DNA of 24,374 nucleotides, from the NCBI GenBank assembly GCA_963660495.1, contig CAVKYO010000069.1, positions 1-24,374 on the forward strand, read 5' to 3'. The position numbers and the translations under genes are program-made. Each line of letters begins with the position of its first letter. Positions within the stretch are counted from its first letter, which is position 1. The notes below the pieces were generated by a model, which saw only the letters and a list, made by a program, of their open reading frames with translations, was not told where the DNA came from and searched no databases. Below, one piece after another: positions 1 through 6,840 of this stretch. This DNA comes from CAG-877 sp963660495 (GTDB lineage: Bacteria > Bacillota_I > Bacilli_A > RF39 > UBA660).

Positions 1-84
1 AGAGCAATTTCTATAATTACTCTTCATTTTTGCGTGCTATAGTCTGAATAGTTACTTAAAATTAAAAAAAAGTATTTTTAGGTG
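1..84. other. Leading intergenic edge, no gene seen
   Basis: This A+T-rich stretch precedes the first promoter. I see no open frame with a ribosome-binding site, no hairpin with a T-tract and no RNA gene here. It may be the 3' flank of a gene outside the window. Confidence 0.5.
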
Positions 85-113
85 TTGCGAAAGATTAAAA
101 AGTTTATTATAAT
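85..113 (+). promoter_or_regulatory. Sigma-A-type promoter for the first fibre operon
   Basis: A TTGCGA -35 at 85-90 and a perfect TATAAT -10 at 108-113 are separated by 17 bases. Transcription would start near 120, giving a leader of about 55 bases before the ATG at 175. The leader holds a purine-rich stretch at 131-141 resembling a strong ribosome-binding site, but its neighbouring GTG (142) runs into TGA at 160-162 after six codons. The leader may therefore contain a tiny peptide or a decoy site. Confidence 0.75.
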
Positions 114-174
114 TAAATAGACATAGTAGGAAAGGCGGAGGGTGATACTTAAACAGAAATGATTGGTGAAAAAT

Positions 175-879
175 ATGAAAAATAATGGTGTTGAAGTAGA
201 AGCTCAAAAGATATATAAACGTAAACTATTTATAAAAGTAGTTAAAATTGCTTTTTTACTATTATTGATTTTGATTTCAATTATTTATTTGTTTTTATAT
301 ATCATTTATGCTGGAGGACGTTTTACTGTTTCGCTAGATAAGAATATGTCTAATCGTAAAAATGTATTTTTGTCGGAGAATGGTAATATTAAGAGTAAAG
401 CTAGAAAATTGTCTGCTGATACTATAGAGTATATGGATAATATTTCAATTAAATGGTTACCTGATGATATAGATAGCGAGAAGGTTACTGGTGGTCATAA
501 TGGTGATAATTATATTGCATATACTTTTTATGTAATTAATGCTGGAAAAGAAAAAGTTAATTATTGGTATGAAATAGATATTGATGATACTATCAAAAAT
601 GTTGATGAGGCCGTTCGAATTATGATTTATCGTAATGGTGAAAAAACAGTTTATGCTAAAAAAAGTAAAGAAACTGGGGAAGCAGAGCCTGATACAAAGA
701 AATTTGTTTCATCGAAGATTGCTGTTCTTGAACGGAGAAAAAATTTTAAACCTAATAGTAAAGATCGATATACTGTTGTTGTATGGATTGAGGGAGACGA
801 TCCTGAATGCAAAAATGATTTACTGGGTGGAGAAATTAAACTACACATGGATTTCACAGAAGAGCATGTCGATAAATAA
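175..879 (+). CDS. TasA/camelysin-like secreted protein, probable minor fibre subunit
   Basis: This 234-residue protein has a basic cytosolic N-terminus, one hydrophobic segment (about residues 22-45) and an extracellular beta-rich domain. Near the C-terminus it carries WIEGDDPEC...GG (204-219). The same signature occurs at the same place in the next gene and is typical of SipW-dependent TasA/camelysin-like proteins. The hydrophobic segment ends in YAGGRF, lacking the Y-A-W/S-F/Y motif of its paralogues, so it may stay anchored rather than be cleaved. TTG 163 and GTG 166 lie in frame upstream, but GGTGA at 165-169 sits 5 bases before ATG 175, which decides the start. It shares promoter 85-113 with the gene 16 bases downstream. 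A basal or initiator subunit, as TapA is for TasA, is an inference. Confidence 0.8.
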   Translation: MKNNGVEVEAQKIYKRKLFIKVVKIAFLLLLILISIIYLFLYIIYAGGRFTVSLDKNMSNRKNVFLSENGNIKSKARKLSADTIEYMDNISIKWLPDDIDSEKVTGGHNGDNYIAYTFYVINAGKEKVNYWYEIDIDDTIKNVDEAVRIMIYRNGEKTVYAKKSKETGEAEPDTKKFVSSKIAVLERRKNFKPNSKDRYTVVVWIEGDDPECKNDLLGGEIKLHMDFTEEHVDK

Positions 880-895
880 GGAGTGAAGAGGAATT

Positions 896-1909
896 ATGGA
901 AAAAAGAAATTCTAAAAAGAAAAAGAAAAGTAAAAAGATTTTTATAGCGATATTGATGATTTTATTTACAGGTGTTGTGTTAACTGCTAGTACTTATGCA
1001 TGGTTTACTGCTAATAAGACAGTAACTGTTAGTGAGATTGATGTTAATGTTACAACATCTGAAGGTTTACAGATTTCTACTGATGCTAAAAACTGGAAAA
1101 CTGTAATTTCAAATGAAGATATAACTGGTGCTACTTGGAATGGTGTTACTAATCAATTACCTAATCAAACATCAAGTATTAAGCCAACTTCTACAGTAGG
1201 TGAAATTGATGGAACTACTGGTTTTATGAAGATGTTTGTTGGTGAAGTAACTTCTAATGATGCAGGTGATTATATTTTAACTGCAGAGCAAAGTGTTGAA
1301 ACTAATTCTACTATTTCTGGTGATTTCGTAGTATTTGATTTATTCTTCCAAACTAATGCTGCTGCTACTGTTTATTTAACTTCTAACTCAACAGTTGGTG
1401 TTGTTGGTGATAAGACAGCAACCGGTATTCAAAATGCTTCTCGTGTAGCTTTTGTTACACAAGGACATGTTGTTCCTGGTACTTCTGAAGATGCAGCTAG
1501 AGCTTTAAAAAATGATGGAACTGTTGCTCCTATTATTTGGGAGCCAAACTATGATGTTCATACAGCTGCTGCTGTTAAACATGCATCAGACGTTTATGCA
1601 AAAACAACTAGCTTAGCTGGAGGTGCTAAACTTGATTATGTAGGTGTTAAAGCTACTATTACTAAGGCAAATAATATTCCTTTAAATTCTACAGATGCTA
1701 CATATTTTTCTGCAGTAACTCCTAATATTTATAGTACTGAGGCTGGTATACCTTCAACTGCTTATGAAAAAGTGTTTGATTTAGAAGCTGGTATTACAAA
1801 GGTTAGAATTTATATGTGGGTAGAAGGTCAAGATGTTGACTGTGAAGATAATGCTTCTGGTGGATCTGTTGCTTATAACTTACAATTCAGTACATTAGAT
1901 AAGGCATAA
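896..1909 (+). CDS. TasA-like SipW-dependent secreted protein, probable major fibre subunit
   Basis: This 337-residue protein has a very Lys-rich N-terminus (2-14), a signal segment (15-32) and a TYAWF motif at 33-37, where SipW-type peptidases normally cut. A beta-rich Ala/Thr/Val-rich mature domain follows. It ends with WVEGQDVDC...GG (308-323), which is shared with the preceding gene. Family knowledge: TasA and camelysin are exported, trimmed by SipW and form or decorate extracellular fibres. The gene is visibly less A+T-rich than its neighbours, uses codons such as GCA, ACA, CCA and AAC more freely, has purine-rich ribosome-binding motifs (878-892), and is followed at once by a strong terminator. 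These features suit a highly expressed structural protein. An S-layer-like or adhesive surface protein is the alternative. Confidence 0.85.
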   Translation: MEKRNSKKKKKSKKIFIAILMILFTGVVLTASTYAWFTANKTVTVSEIDVNVTTSEGLQISTDAKNWKTVISNEDITGATWNGVTNQLPNQTSSIKPTSTVGEIDGTTGFMKMFVGEVTSNDAGDYILTAEQSVETNSTISGDFVVFDLFFQTNAAATVYLTSNSTVGVVGDKTATGIQNASRVAFVTQGHVVPGTSEDAARALKNDGTVAPIIWEPNYDVHTAAAVKHASDVYAKTTSLAGGAKLDYVGVKATITKANNIPLNSTDATYFSAVTPNIYSTEAGIPSTAYEKVFDLEAGITKVRIYMWVEGQDVDCEDNASGGSVAYNLQFSTLDKA

Positions 1910-1923
1910 TATTTTGTATAAAT

Positions 1924-1950
1924 AAGACCTTCAGTTGAAGGTCTTTTATT
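1924..1950 (+). terminator. Rho-independent terminator after the TasA-like pair
   Basis: AAGACCTTC (1924-1932) and GAAGGTCTT (1937-1945) form a perfect 9-bp stem around a 4-base AGTT loop, followed by a T-rich tail. It closes the bicistronic unit 175-1909. No convincing separate promoter was seen before 1971, so some read-through into the next genes is possible. Confidence 0.9.
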
Positions 1951-1970
1951 CTATTATAAGGTGTGATTAT

Positions 1971-2105
1971 ATGAAAGAAGATATAGTTGATGTTTTAGAA
2001 TTAAACAATGAAGAACTAATGGAATTATATGAAGAGATACTTAAGCATATTAAATATTTAAATGATAGCATTCTTGAAGAAAGTGATGGTGCTACTAATG
2101 GATAA
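1971..2105 (+). CDS. Small acidic peptide, 44 residues, coupled to the next gene
   Basis: A short open frame encodes a Glu/Leu-rich, probably helical 44-residue peptide starting MKEDIVDVLELNNEEL. An AAGGTG ribosome-binding site (1959-1964) lies 6 bases before the ATG. Its last codons overlap the start of the downstream gene (ATG at 2098, TAA at 2103-2105), the usual arrangement for translational coupling. I recognise no family. It could be a real small partner protein of the 552-residue product or a leader whose translation opens the downstream start. The amphipathic heptad-like pattern favours a real peptide, but the length leaves doubt. Confidence 0.55.
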   Translation: MKEDIVDVLELNNEELMELYEEILKHIKYLNDSILEESDGATNG

Positions 2106-3756
2106 AGTGACTATTATTAATAAAGATATTTCTATTAATACTAAACATATAGATGAATTTAAATTAGAACTTGAATCTGGTACTAAAAAGATGAAAGAAA
2201 AATTTCATAAAGAAGCTATTAAAGAAAGAAATGCTTATGTAAATAGGGAACTTGATAAGTTTTTGAAGTATCAAAAAGATATATATAAATTAATTAAGAA
2301 GAAGGTTAATGAGATATATCCTATTGATAATACTAAGGAATATGATAAGTATCGTGAAAAACTATCTAATTATAGAAAGACTATTATATTTAATAATGAT
2401 AAATATAGTCCTTTCTTTAAACTTAATATTTTTAGTTTGATTAGTAAAATTGATATAGATGATAGTGTTTCTTTAAATGATGTTAATGATATTTTGAGTA
2501 AGATTTTTAATATATTTAGAGAGGCTGGAGTTAGTCTTAATACTGATGATTTTTCTTATTCTATGTTTACTTATCAGTATATGTCATTATTTATTAATTC
2601 ATTAGGTAATAGTGATTTTAATGATACTATGAAGAAGTGTTTTGATAATATTTATTGGGAATGTCCTGATATTATTAAGCATATTAAACTTAATTTATGG
2701 TTTCTTATGGATAAATATAAGGAAAAGTTAGATATTTATAGTAAAACTAAGGCAATTGATTATTTAAATACAACGGGTTTATCTAAGGATGAATTATTTA
2801 AAAATTATTTAGGAGATATTAGTAACTTGGATGTGATTCTTGCTAGAGACGATTTTTATAATTTAGAGATGTTTATGTCTAAAAAGAAAAATATTTTAGA
2901 TTACTTAAGTGATAGTTCTACTAGAGTTAAAAATTTTGATCAGTTTGTGATTGATGGAGTTTTTACTGATGTTGTGGATACTTCTAAGTTTTATAATGTT
3001 ATGGTTGATTTAGCTCATACTCTTTTAGTTTTAAAGATGTATTATAGATATGAATTTATTATTAAAGATATGCAAGAAAAGTATAATAAACGTAATGAAA
3101 ATAAGACTTTGTATGAACAAAAACTTAAGGAAATTAAAACAGAAGAGGCTAAAAGAAGTAAGATTTATAATGACTATCTTAAGGCGACTGGTAAGAAAGG
3201 TTTATTTCATAAAGTTAATCCTTTAAAAGAGAAGAGTACTAAGTTAGAAATAAATGAAGAGATATTAAAATTAGTTACTTTGTATGATGAATTACATGAC
3301 TTAGAAATAGTTGATATGATTAATAAGAATATTACTAATGTTTCTAGTTTGTATGATTTATTTTCATTAAGTTATAGTTCTTATTATTACTTGGAGAAGA
3401 TGTTTAAAGAACATTTTGTTGAAGATAGTAGTTTTTCTTTTGATGAGGAGTTAGATAAATATTTTGATTTTATTTATAGTCCTTATAATGAATTTTTAGG
3501 TAAGATTTATGCATTTACTAATTCTTCTGTACCTTTTGTAATAGTTGATAAATATAGATTATTAGGTATTAATGTTACTATGGATAATATTAGTACTGAT
3601 TCATTGGATTCTTTTATGGATACTGTGAATTATGTTAAGACTATTTATGATATATCTCTTAGTAAATTGTCTTTAGAAAATATTAATTTTATTATTAAGT
3701 TTAAAAATTTTGACCCTGTTGAAATAGAAGAAGAAGTTTGTGAAGATGTTATTTAA
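2098..3756 (+). CDS. Large helical cytosolic protein of unknown function
   Basis: This 552-residue protein has no signal peptide or membrane segment. It is rich in Lys, Asp, Tyr and Asn. A charged coiled-coil-like stretch lies near the N-terminus (about 15-60), and another sits in the middle (about 325-395, many K/E with a KGLFHKVNP turn). I see no enzyme motif such as a P-loop, DxD or HD. The ATG at 2098 is chosen over an in-frame ATG at 2062 because GGTG (2088-2091) precedes it at 6 bases and it overlaps the stop of the 44-residue frame. Neighbours are the TasA-like pair upstream and two further unknowns downstream, so a cytosolic accessory role in the surface system is only an inference from position. 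Confidence 0.75.
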   Translation: MDKVTIINKDISINTKHIDEFKLELESGTKKMKEKFHKEAIKERNAYVNRELDKFLKYQKDIYKLIKKKVNEIYPIDNTKEYDKYREKLSNYRKTIIFNNDKYSPFFKLNIFSLISKIDIDDSVSLNDVNDILSKIFNIFREAGVSLNTDDFSYSMFTYQYMSLFINSLGNSDFNDTMKKCFDNIYWECPDIIKHIKLNLWFLMDKYKEKLDIYSKTKAIDYLNTTGLSKDELFKNYLGDISNLDVILARDDFYNLEMFMSKKKNILDYLSDSSTRVKNFDQFVIDGVFTDVVDTSKFYNVMVDLAHTLLVLKMYYRYEFIIKDMQEKYNKRNENKTLYEQKLKEIKTEEAKRSKIYNDYLKATGKKGLFHKVNPLKEKSTKLEINEEILKLVTLYDELHDLEIVDMINKNITNVSSLYDLFSLSYSSYYYLEKMFKEHFVEDSSFSFDEELDKYFDFIYSPYNEFLGKIYAFTNSSVPFVIVDKYRLLGINVTMDNISTDSLDSFMDTVNYVKTIYDISLSKLSLENINFIIKFKNFDPVEIEEEVCEDVI

Positions 3757-3763
3757 TGTAAAG

Positions 3764-3807
3764 TAGTGTTAAATATTTAGTGTTTTATTAGTATTTTAGT
3801 ATATAAT
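3764..3807 (+). promoter_or_regulatory. Possible promoter with repeated TAGTGTT-like heptamers
   Basis: A TATAAT -10 occurs at 3802-3807, but there is no good -35 at the normal distance. Upstream lie two exact TAGTGTT copies (3764-3770, 3778-3784) and two variants, TAGTATT (3789-3795) and TAGTATA (3797-3803). These could be operator half-sites for an activator or just A+T-rich noise. The promoter would serve the 120- and 419-residue genes. Confidence 0.4.
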
Positions 3808-3837
3808 ATAATTAGAATATGAAAGTTGGTGATTCGT

Positions 3838-4200
3838 TTGGCAATAACTAGTAGAGATCAGATTGTTAATATGGACGATGTATATAAGTTTTATGGTAAA
3901 GATAAAGGTATAATTAATACTGAATGTAGTAATTTTTACTCTAAGGCTAAGTCTTATATTGATTTACTTACCGAAAATGATATTATGAATGTTGGTAATG
4001 TTGGCTCTAGAGTATTATTTGAAAAATTACTTGAAGAGTTGGATGTTTTTAAAGACGCTATCAATAAATATACTGAGGATAGACGTAATTACTTTGAAAA
4101 GTTGAATGCTAAGCAAGAGAATGAATATCAAGCTTATCAAGCTAAAGTTAGAGACCAGGGACTTGAAGAGCGAAGCGAACGACAAGCTAATATTGGTTAA
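3838..4200 (+). CDS. Small helical protein, unknown function
   Basis: This 120-residue protein begins MAITSRDQIVNMDDVYKFYG and is predicted mostly helical. Its charged C-terminal part (about 75-118) is rich in K, E, Q and R and looks like a coiled coil. It has no signal peptide or membrane segment. The TTG at 3838 is preferred over the in-frame TTG at 3826 because GGTGA (3828-3832) lies 5 bases before it. The next gene follows 11 bases after the stop, so the two are almost certainly cotranscribed and may form a complex. Size and helicity recall the small partners of type VII secretion substrates, but no WxG motif is present and I do not claim that family. Confidence 0.7.
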   Translation: MAITSRDQIVNMDDVYKFYGKDKGIINTECSNFYSKAKSYIDLLTENDIMNVGNVGSRVLFEKLLEELDVFKDAINKYTEDRRNYFEKLNAKQENEYQAYQAKVRDQGLEERSERQANIG

Positions 4201-4211
4201 GGAGGATTTTT

Positions 4212-5471
4212 ATGGCTAATTCAAGTAATGTTGAAGAAGAAAATGTAGTTGATAGTGCTTATGCTAAATTGAAAGATTCTATTTCTTCTAAAAACATGGT
4301 TTCTTATACTGATACTATTTCTATGTGGTCTGAGGATGATATTGAATTTGTACTTGAAAGTTTAAGAAGTTTGCGAGATAGTGCAGAAGATTTTCACAGT
4401 AGTTTTTCTAAAGCAGAAAATGATATTATATATTGCAGTTGGTATAATACAGCTACTTGTGATTCTGAATTTTATGATCATGTATGGAATAATGTTATAA
4501 ATGGTACCGGCTTTGAGGCGGAAACTTTAAAAAATATTTTTTATGATGATGAAAAAGAAGTTGGTGGCTTAAAAGGATTTAATGATGCACCTAACTTTAG
4601 TCATCTTATTAGTGCTATTGAAGAATTAAGACAGGCTATTATTGATTATTCTAATGGTACTAATGTATATGCTGCTAGAGATATTTTATCTACTTTAATA
4701 AATATTGGTGAAGGTGATGACAGTTTCCTTGGAAAATCATCTTATTATGGAGCAGCTGCGGCAGGAACTCTTTCTGCACCGAGCATTGAATCTATTGAGC
4801 CTATCAAAACCGTTGAAACTCCTGAAGCTGAAGATACTACACCTATATTTTCTACTGATATTGAGAAAAATGGTGCTGATAATATTCCTATGGAAGATAG
4901 TGTTACAGATGATATTACTAAAGTTTCAGCTAAAGACTTATTAATTGATGCTGTAAAAAAATCAACTGGTGAATCTACTCTTGTAACAGTTGGAGTTGCT
5001 TCTGCACTTGGAAATGCTTTTTCTAAAGGAATTGGAAGCAGTAACCAAATTGATTCTAAACTTGAGGCAGAAAAAATTGATGATATTATTGAGCCGGAAG
5101 AGCCAATTCCTAATTTAGATGAAGATGAAGATAATTCATTTGATGATGTTGTTTCTACTGTTACTTCAATTGTTACACCTGATGTTACTAGTACTACTAT
5201 TAATGGTAAAAAAGTAGAGGGAAAAGCTGGTTCAAGTATTGCTATTCCAGCAATAGCAGGTGTTGGCGTTGCATCAGCTGGTGTAGTTGGTGGTAAAGTT
5301 TACATGGATAAAAAGAAAAACGACGATGATAGTGAAGATGATTATGATAATAAATTTGATGATTTTGAATTTGAAAATTTAGAAGAAAAACAAGAAGAAA
5401 CAGTAAATAATAATGATTCTAATGAGAATGTTGTTGATTTTAAAAACAAAATAATGGACGATAATTTATAG
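4212..5471 (+). CDS. Acidic protein with Gly/Ala-rich membrane segment, unknown
   Basis: This 419-residue protein has a helical N-terminal domain (about 10-165), then a low-complexity Glu/Asp/Ser/Thr/Pro-rich linker (about 185-335). A Gly/Ala/Val-rich hydrophobic segment (341-364) is followed by KKKN and an acidic Asp/Glu/Asn tail (about 370-419). There is no N-terminal signal peptide. If the hydrophobic segment is a real membrane span with the lysines inside, the N-terminal domain would have to be exported by a non-Sec route, or the segment is a hairpin. Strong AAGGAGGA (4199-4206) fixes the ATG. It closes its transcription unit with the terminator at 5487. I do not recognise the family; a tethered scaffold for the surface apparatus is a guess. 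Confidence 0.7.
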   Translation: MANSSNVEEENVVDSAYAKLKDSISSKNMVSYTDTISMWSEDDIEFVLESLRSLRDSAEDFHSSFSKAENDIIYCSWYNTATCDSEFYDHVWNNVINGTGFEAETLKNIFYDDEKEVGGLKGFNDAPNFSHLISAIEELRQAIIDYSNGTNVYAARDILSTLINIGEGDDSFLGKSSYYGAAAAGTLSAPSIESIEPIKTVETPEAEDTTPIFSTDIEKNGADNIPMEDSVTDDITKVSAKDLLIDAVKKSTGESTLVTVGVASALGNAFSKGIGSSNQIDSKLEAEKIDDIIEPEEPIPNLDEDEDNSFDDVVSTVTSIVTPDVTSTTINGKKVEGKAGSSIAIPAIAGVGVASAGVVGGKVYMDKKKNDDDSEDDYDNKFDDFEFENLEEKQEETVNNNDSNENVVDFKNKIMDDNL

Positions 5472-5486
5472 AAGAAATATTTAATT

Positions 5487-5512
5487 AGCCAGGGAAAAAT
5501 TCCCTGGTTTTT
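5487..5512 (+). terminator. Rho-independent terminator
   Basis: CCAGGGAA (5489-5496) pairs with TTCCCTGG (5500-5507) around a 3-base A loop, extendable by an A-T and a G-T pair, and is followed by a run of T. It separates the region B genes from the peptidase/giant adhesin unit. Confidence 0.9.
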
Positions 5513-5535
5513 GTATGGAATTTTATCTTTTACTA

Positions 5536-5544
5536 TGTTATAAT
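5536..5544 (+). promoter_or_regulatory. Extended -10 promoter for the peptidase/giant adhesin operon
   Basis: TG at 5536-5537, one base, then TATAAT at 5539-5544 make a consensus extended -10. No good -35 stands 16-18 bases upstream, which is tolerated with the extended element. Transcription would begin near 5551, about 27 bases before the ATG at 5578. Confidence 0.65.
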
Positions 5545-5577
5545 TATTGTTGAAAGAATAGATAGTGTGGTGGTTTA

Positions 5578-6825
5578 ATGACTTACTTGAAAAATATATT
5601 TAAGTCTATTGCTTATACTTTTTTAGTTTTATTAGTAAGTTTGTGTATATATACTTTTGTAGTAACTGATATTATGAAAAAAGACTATGTAAATGTCTTT
5701 GGCTATACTTATTTTGTTGTTAAAACAGGGAGTATGTCAGGTACTTTAGAAGTTGATGATATTATTGTAGTGAAACTTTCTAAAGAGGCAAATATTAATG
5801 ATATTATTACTTATGTTAATGATGATGATGAGATAATTACACATCGTCTTATTAGAAAAACTGGTAATAAATTAATTGCTCAAGGTGATGTTAATAATGC
5901 CGAAGATAATCCAATTACGAGTGATCAACTTATAGGTGTTGTAAAATGTTCTATTTCACCTAGTTTTATATTAAAATTAGTCGCAACATTTTTAATTGTA
6001 TTTATATTTTTAGCTTTAATAAACTTTGATAGTATTATTCAAAAATATATTATAAAAGATAGGAAAAAGATTGTATCTGGTACTGTTCCAGATGAAATAT
6101 TTGTTACTAAAGAACATAAAAAAGAAGAGAAAACTGGTCTTACAGTTACAATACCTTTAAATGAAATTGCTAATATAGCTAAGGCACAGGAAAAGGAAAT
6201 TGAAAGTGAAGAAGAAATTGAAATATTAGAAGTAGAAGATGTTATAGATATTGATAATAATAGTATTGTTACTAAAGAAAGAAATACAGCTAGAGAAAGA
6301 GAAAGAGAATTATTAGAACAAGTTTCTAATTTACTTAGAATTAAAAATGATAGTTTAACTACGACTAGAATTAATAAAAAATGGTTAGTTAAATATCAAT
6401 ATGTATATAAATTAGCACTTATTGTTTATACAGGGGACTTAGTAGAGTTAGAAGAAGTTATTAATCATCCAACATTTAAAGAAATATATGATTATGATTT
6501 AGATAGGGCTGGTTTATATGAAAATCTTCGTAATAAGATTTATGAAATGCCTATTTATGTATTCTTACGTATATTAGCTTTTGCAGTATTATATAACGAT
6601 GAAGAGTTCTTTGATGGTATTTATAAAATTATGAAATATAAAATACAAATAGATAAACATGGTTATTTTAAAGAAGTAAAAAAGAATGATACATATGGTA
6701 GGAAACAGTTAAAATCATTAATTACTTTTATGCAGAAAATATCTATAAAATTTGATAATAAAAATGTATTTGAACTTGAAAGGATTGAGAAATACGTAAA
6801 ACTAAAAAGTTATGTAAATAATTAA
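5578..6825 (+). CDS. sipW: SipW-type signal peptidase I with large cytosolic tail
   Basis: This membrane serine protease removes signal peptides on the outer face of the membrane. It has a first membrane span (about 9-30), then a catalytic region with TGSMSG (nucleophile Ser52), ITHRL (His89 in place of the Lys of the classic bacterial enzyme, the ER/SipW type) and GDVNNAEDNP (103-112). The second span covers about 130-150. Usual SipW proteins end soon after this, but here 265 more residues follow on the cytosolic side. They form a Glu-rich linker (about 165-235) and then a helical domain (about 240-415) that I do not recognise. It lies 15 bases upstream of the giant surface protein, so that protein is a likely substrate. 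The tail may dock cytosolic partners (inference). The symbol denotes the family. Confidence 0.88.
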   Translation: MTYLKNIFKSIAYTFLVLLVSLCIYTFVVTDIMKKDYVNVFGYTYFVVKTGSMSGTLEVDDIIVVKLSKEANINDIITYVNDDDEIITHRLIRKTGNKLIAQGDVNNAEDNPITSDQLIGVVKCSISPSFILKLVATFLIVFIFLALINFDSIIQKYIIKDRKKIVSGTVPDEIFVTKEHKKEEKTGLTVTIPLNEIANIAKAQEKEIESEEEIEILEVEDVIDIDNNSIVTKERNTARERERELLEQVSNLLRIKNDSLTTTRINKKWLVKYQYVYKLALIVYTGDLVELEEVINHPTFKEIYDYDLDRAGLYENLRNKIYEMPIYVFLRILAFAVLYNDEEFFDGIYKIMKYKIQIDKHGYFKEVKKNDTYGRKQLKSLITFMQKISIKFDNKNVFELERIEKYVKLKSYVNN

Positions 6826-6840
6826 TATGGAGGGATTTAC

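Noticed and set aside
142..162. Start of the first protein at GTG 142 with TGA read as Trp
   Set aside because: Trp is always TGG elsewhere, and the purine-rich site overlaps that GTG rather than being spaced from it. ATG 175 has a proper GGTGA.
3838..5471. Type VII (WXG100/LXG) secretion substrate pair
   Set aside because: There is no WxG or LXG motif, no YxxxD/E-type tail that I can point to and no EssC/YukB-like ATPase in the window. Only size and helicity are suggestive.
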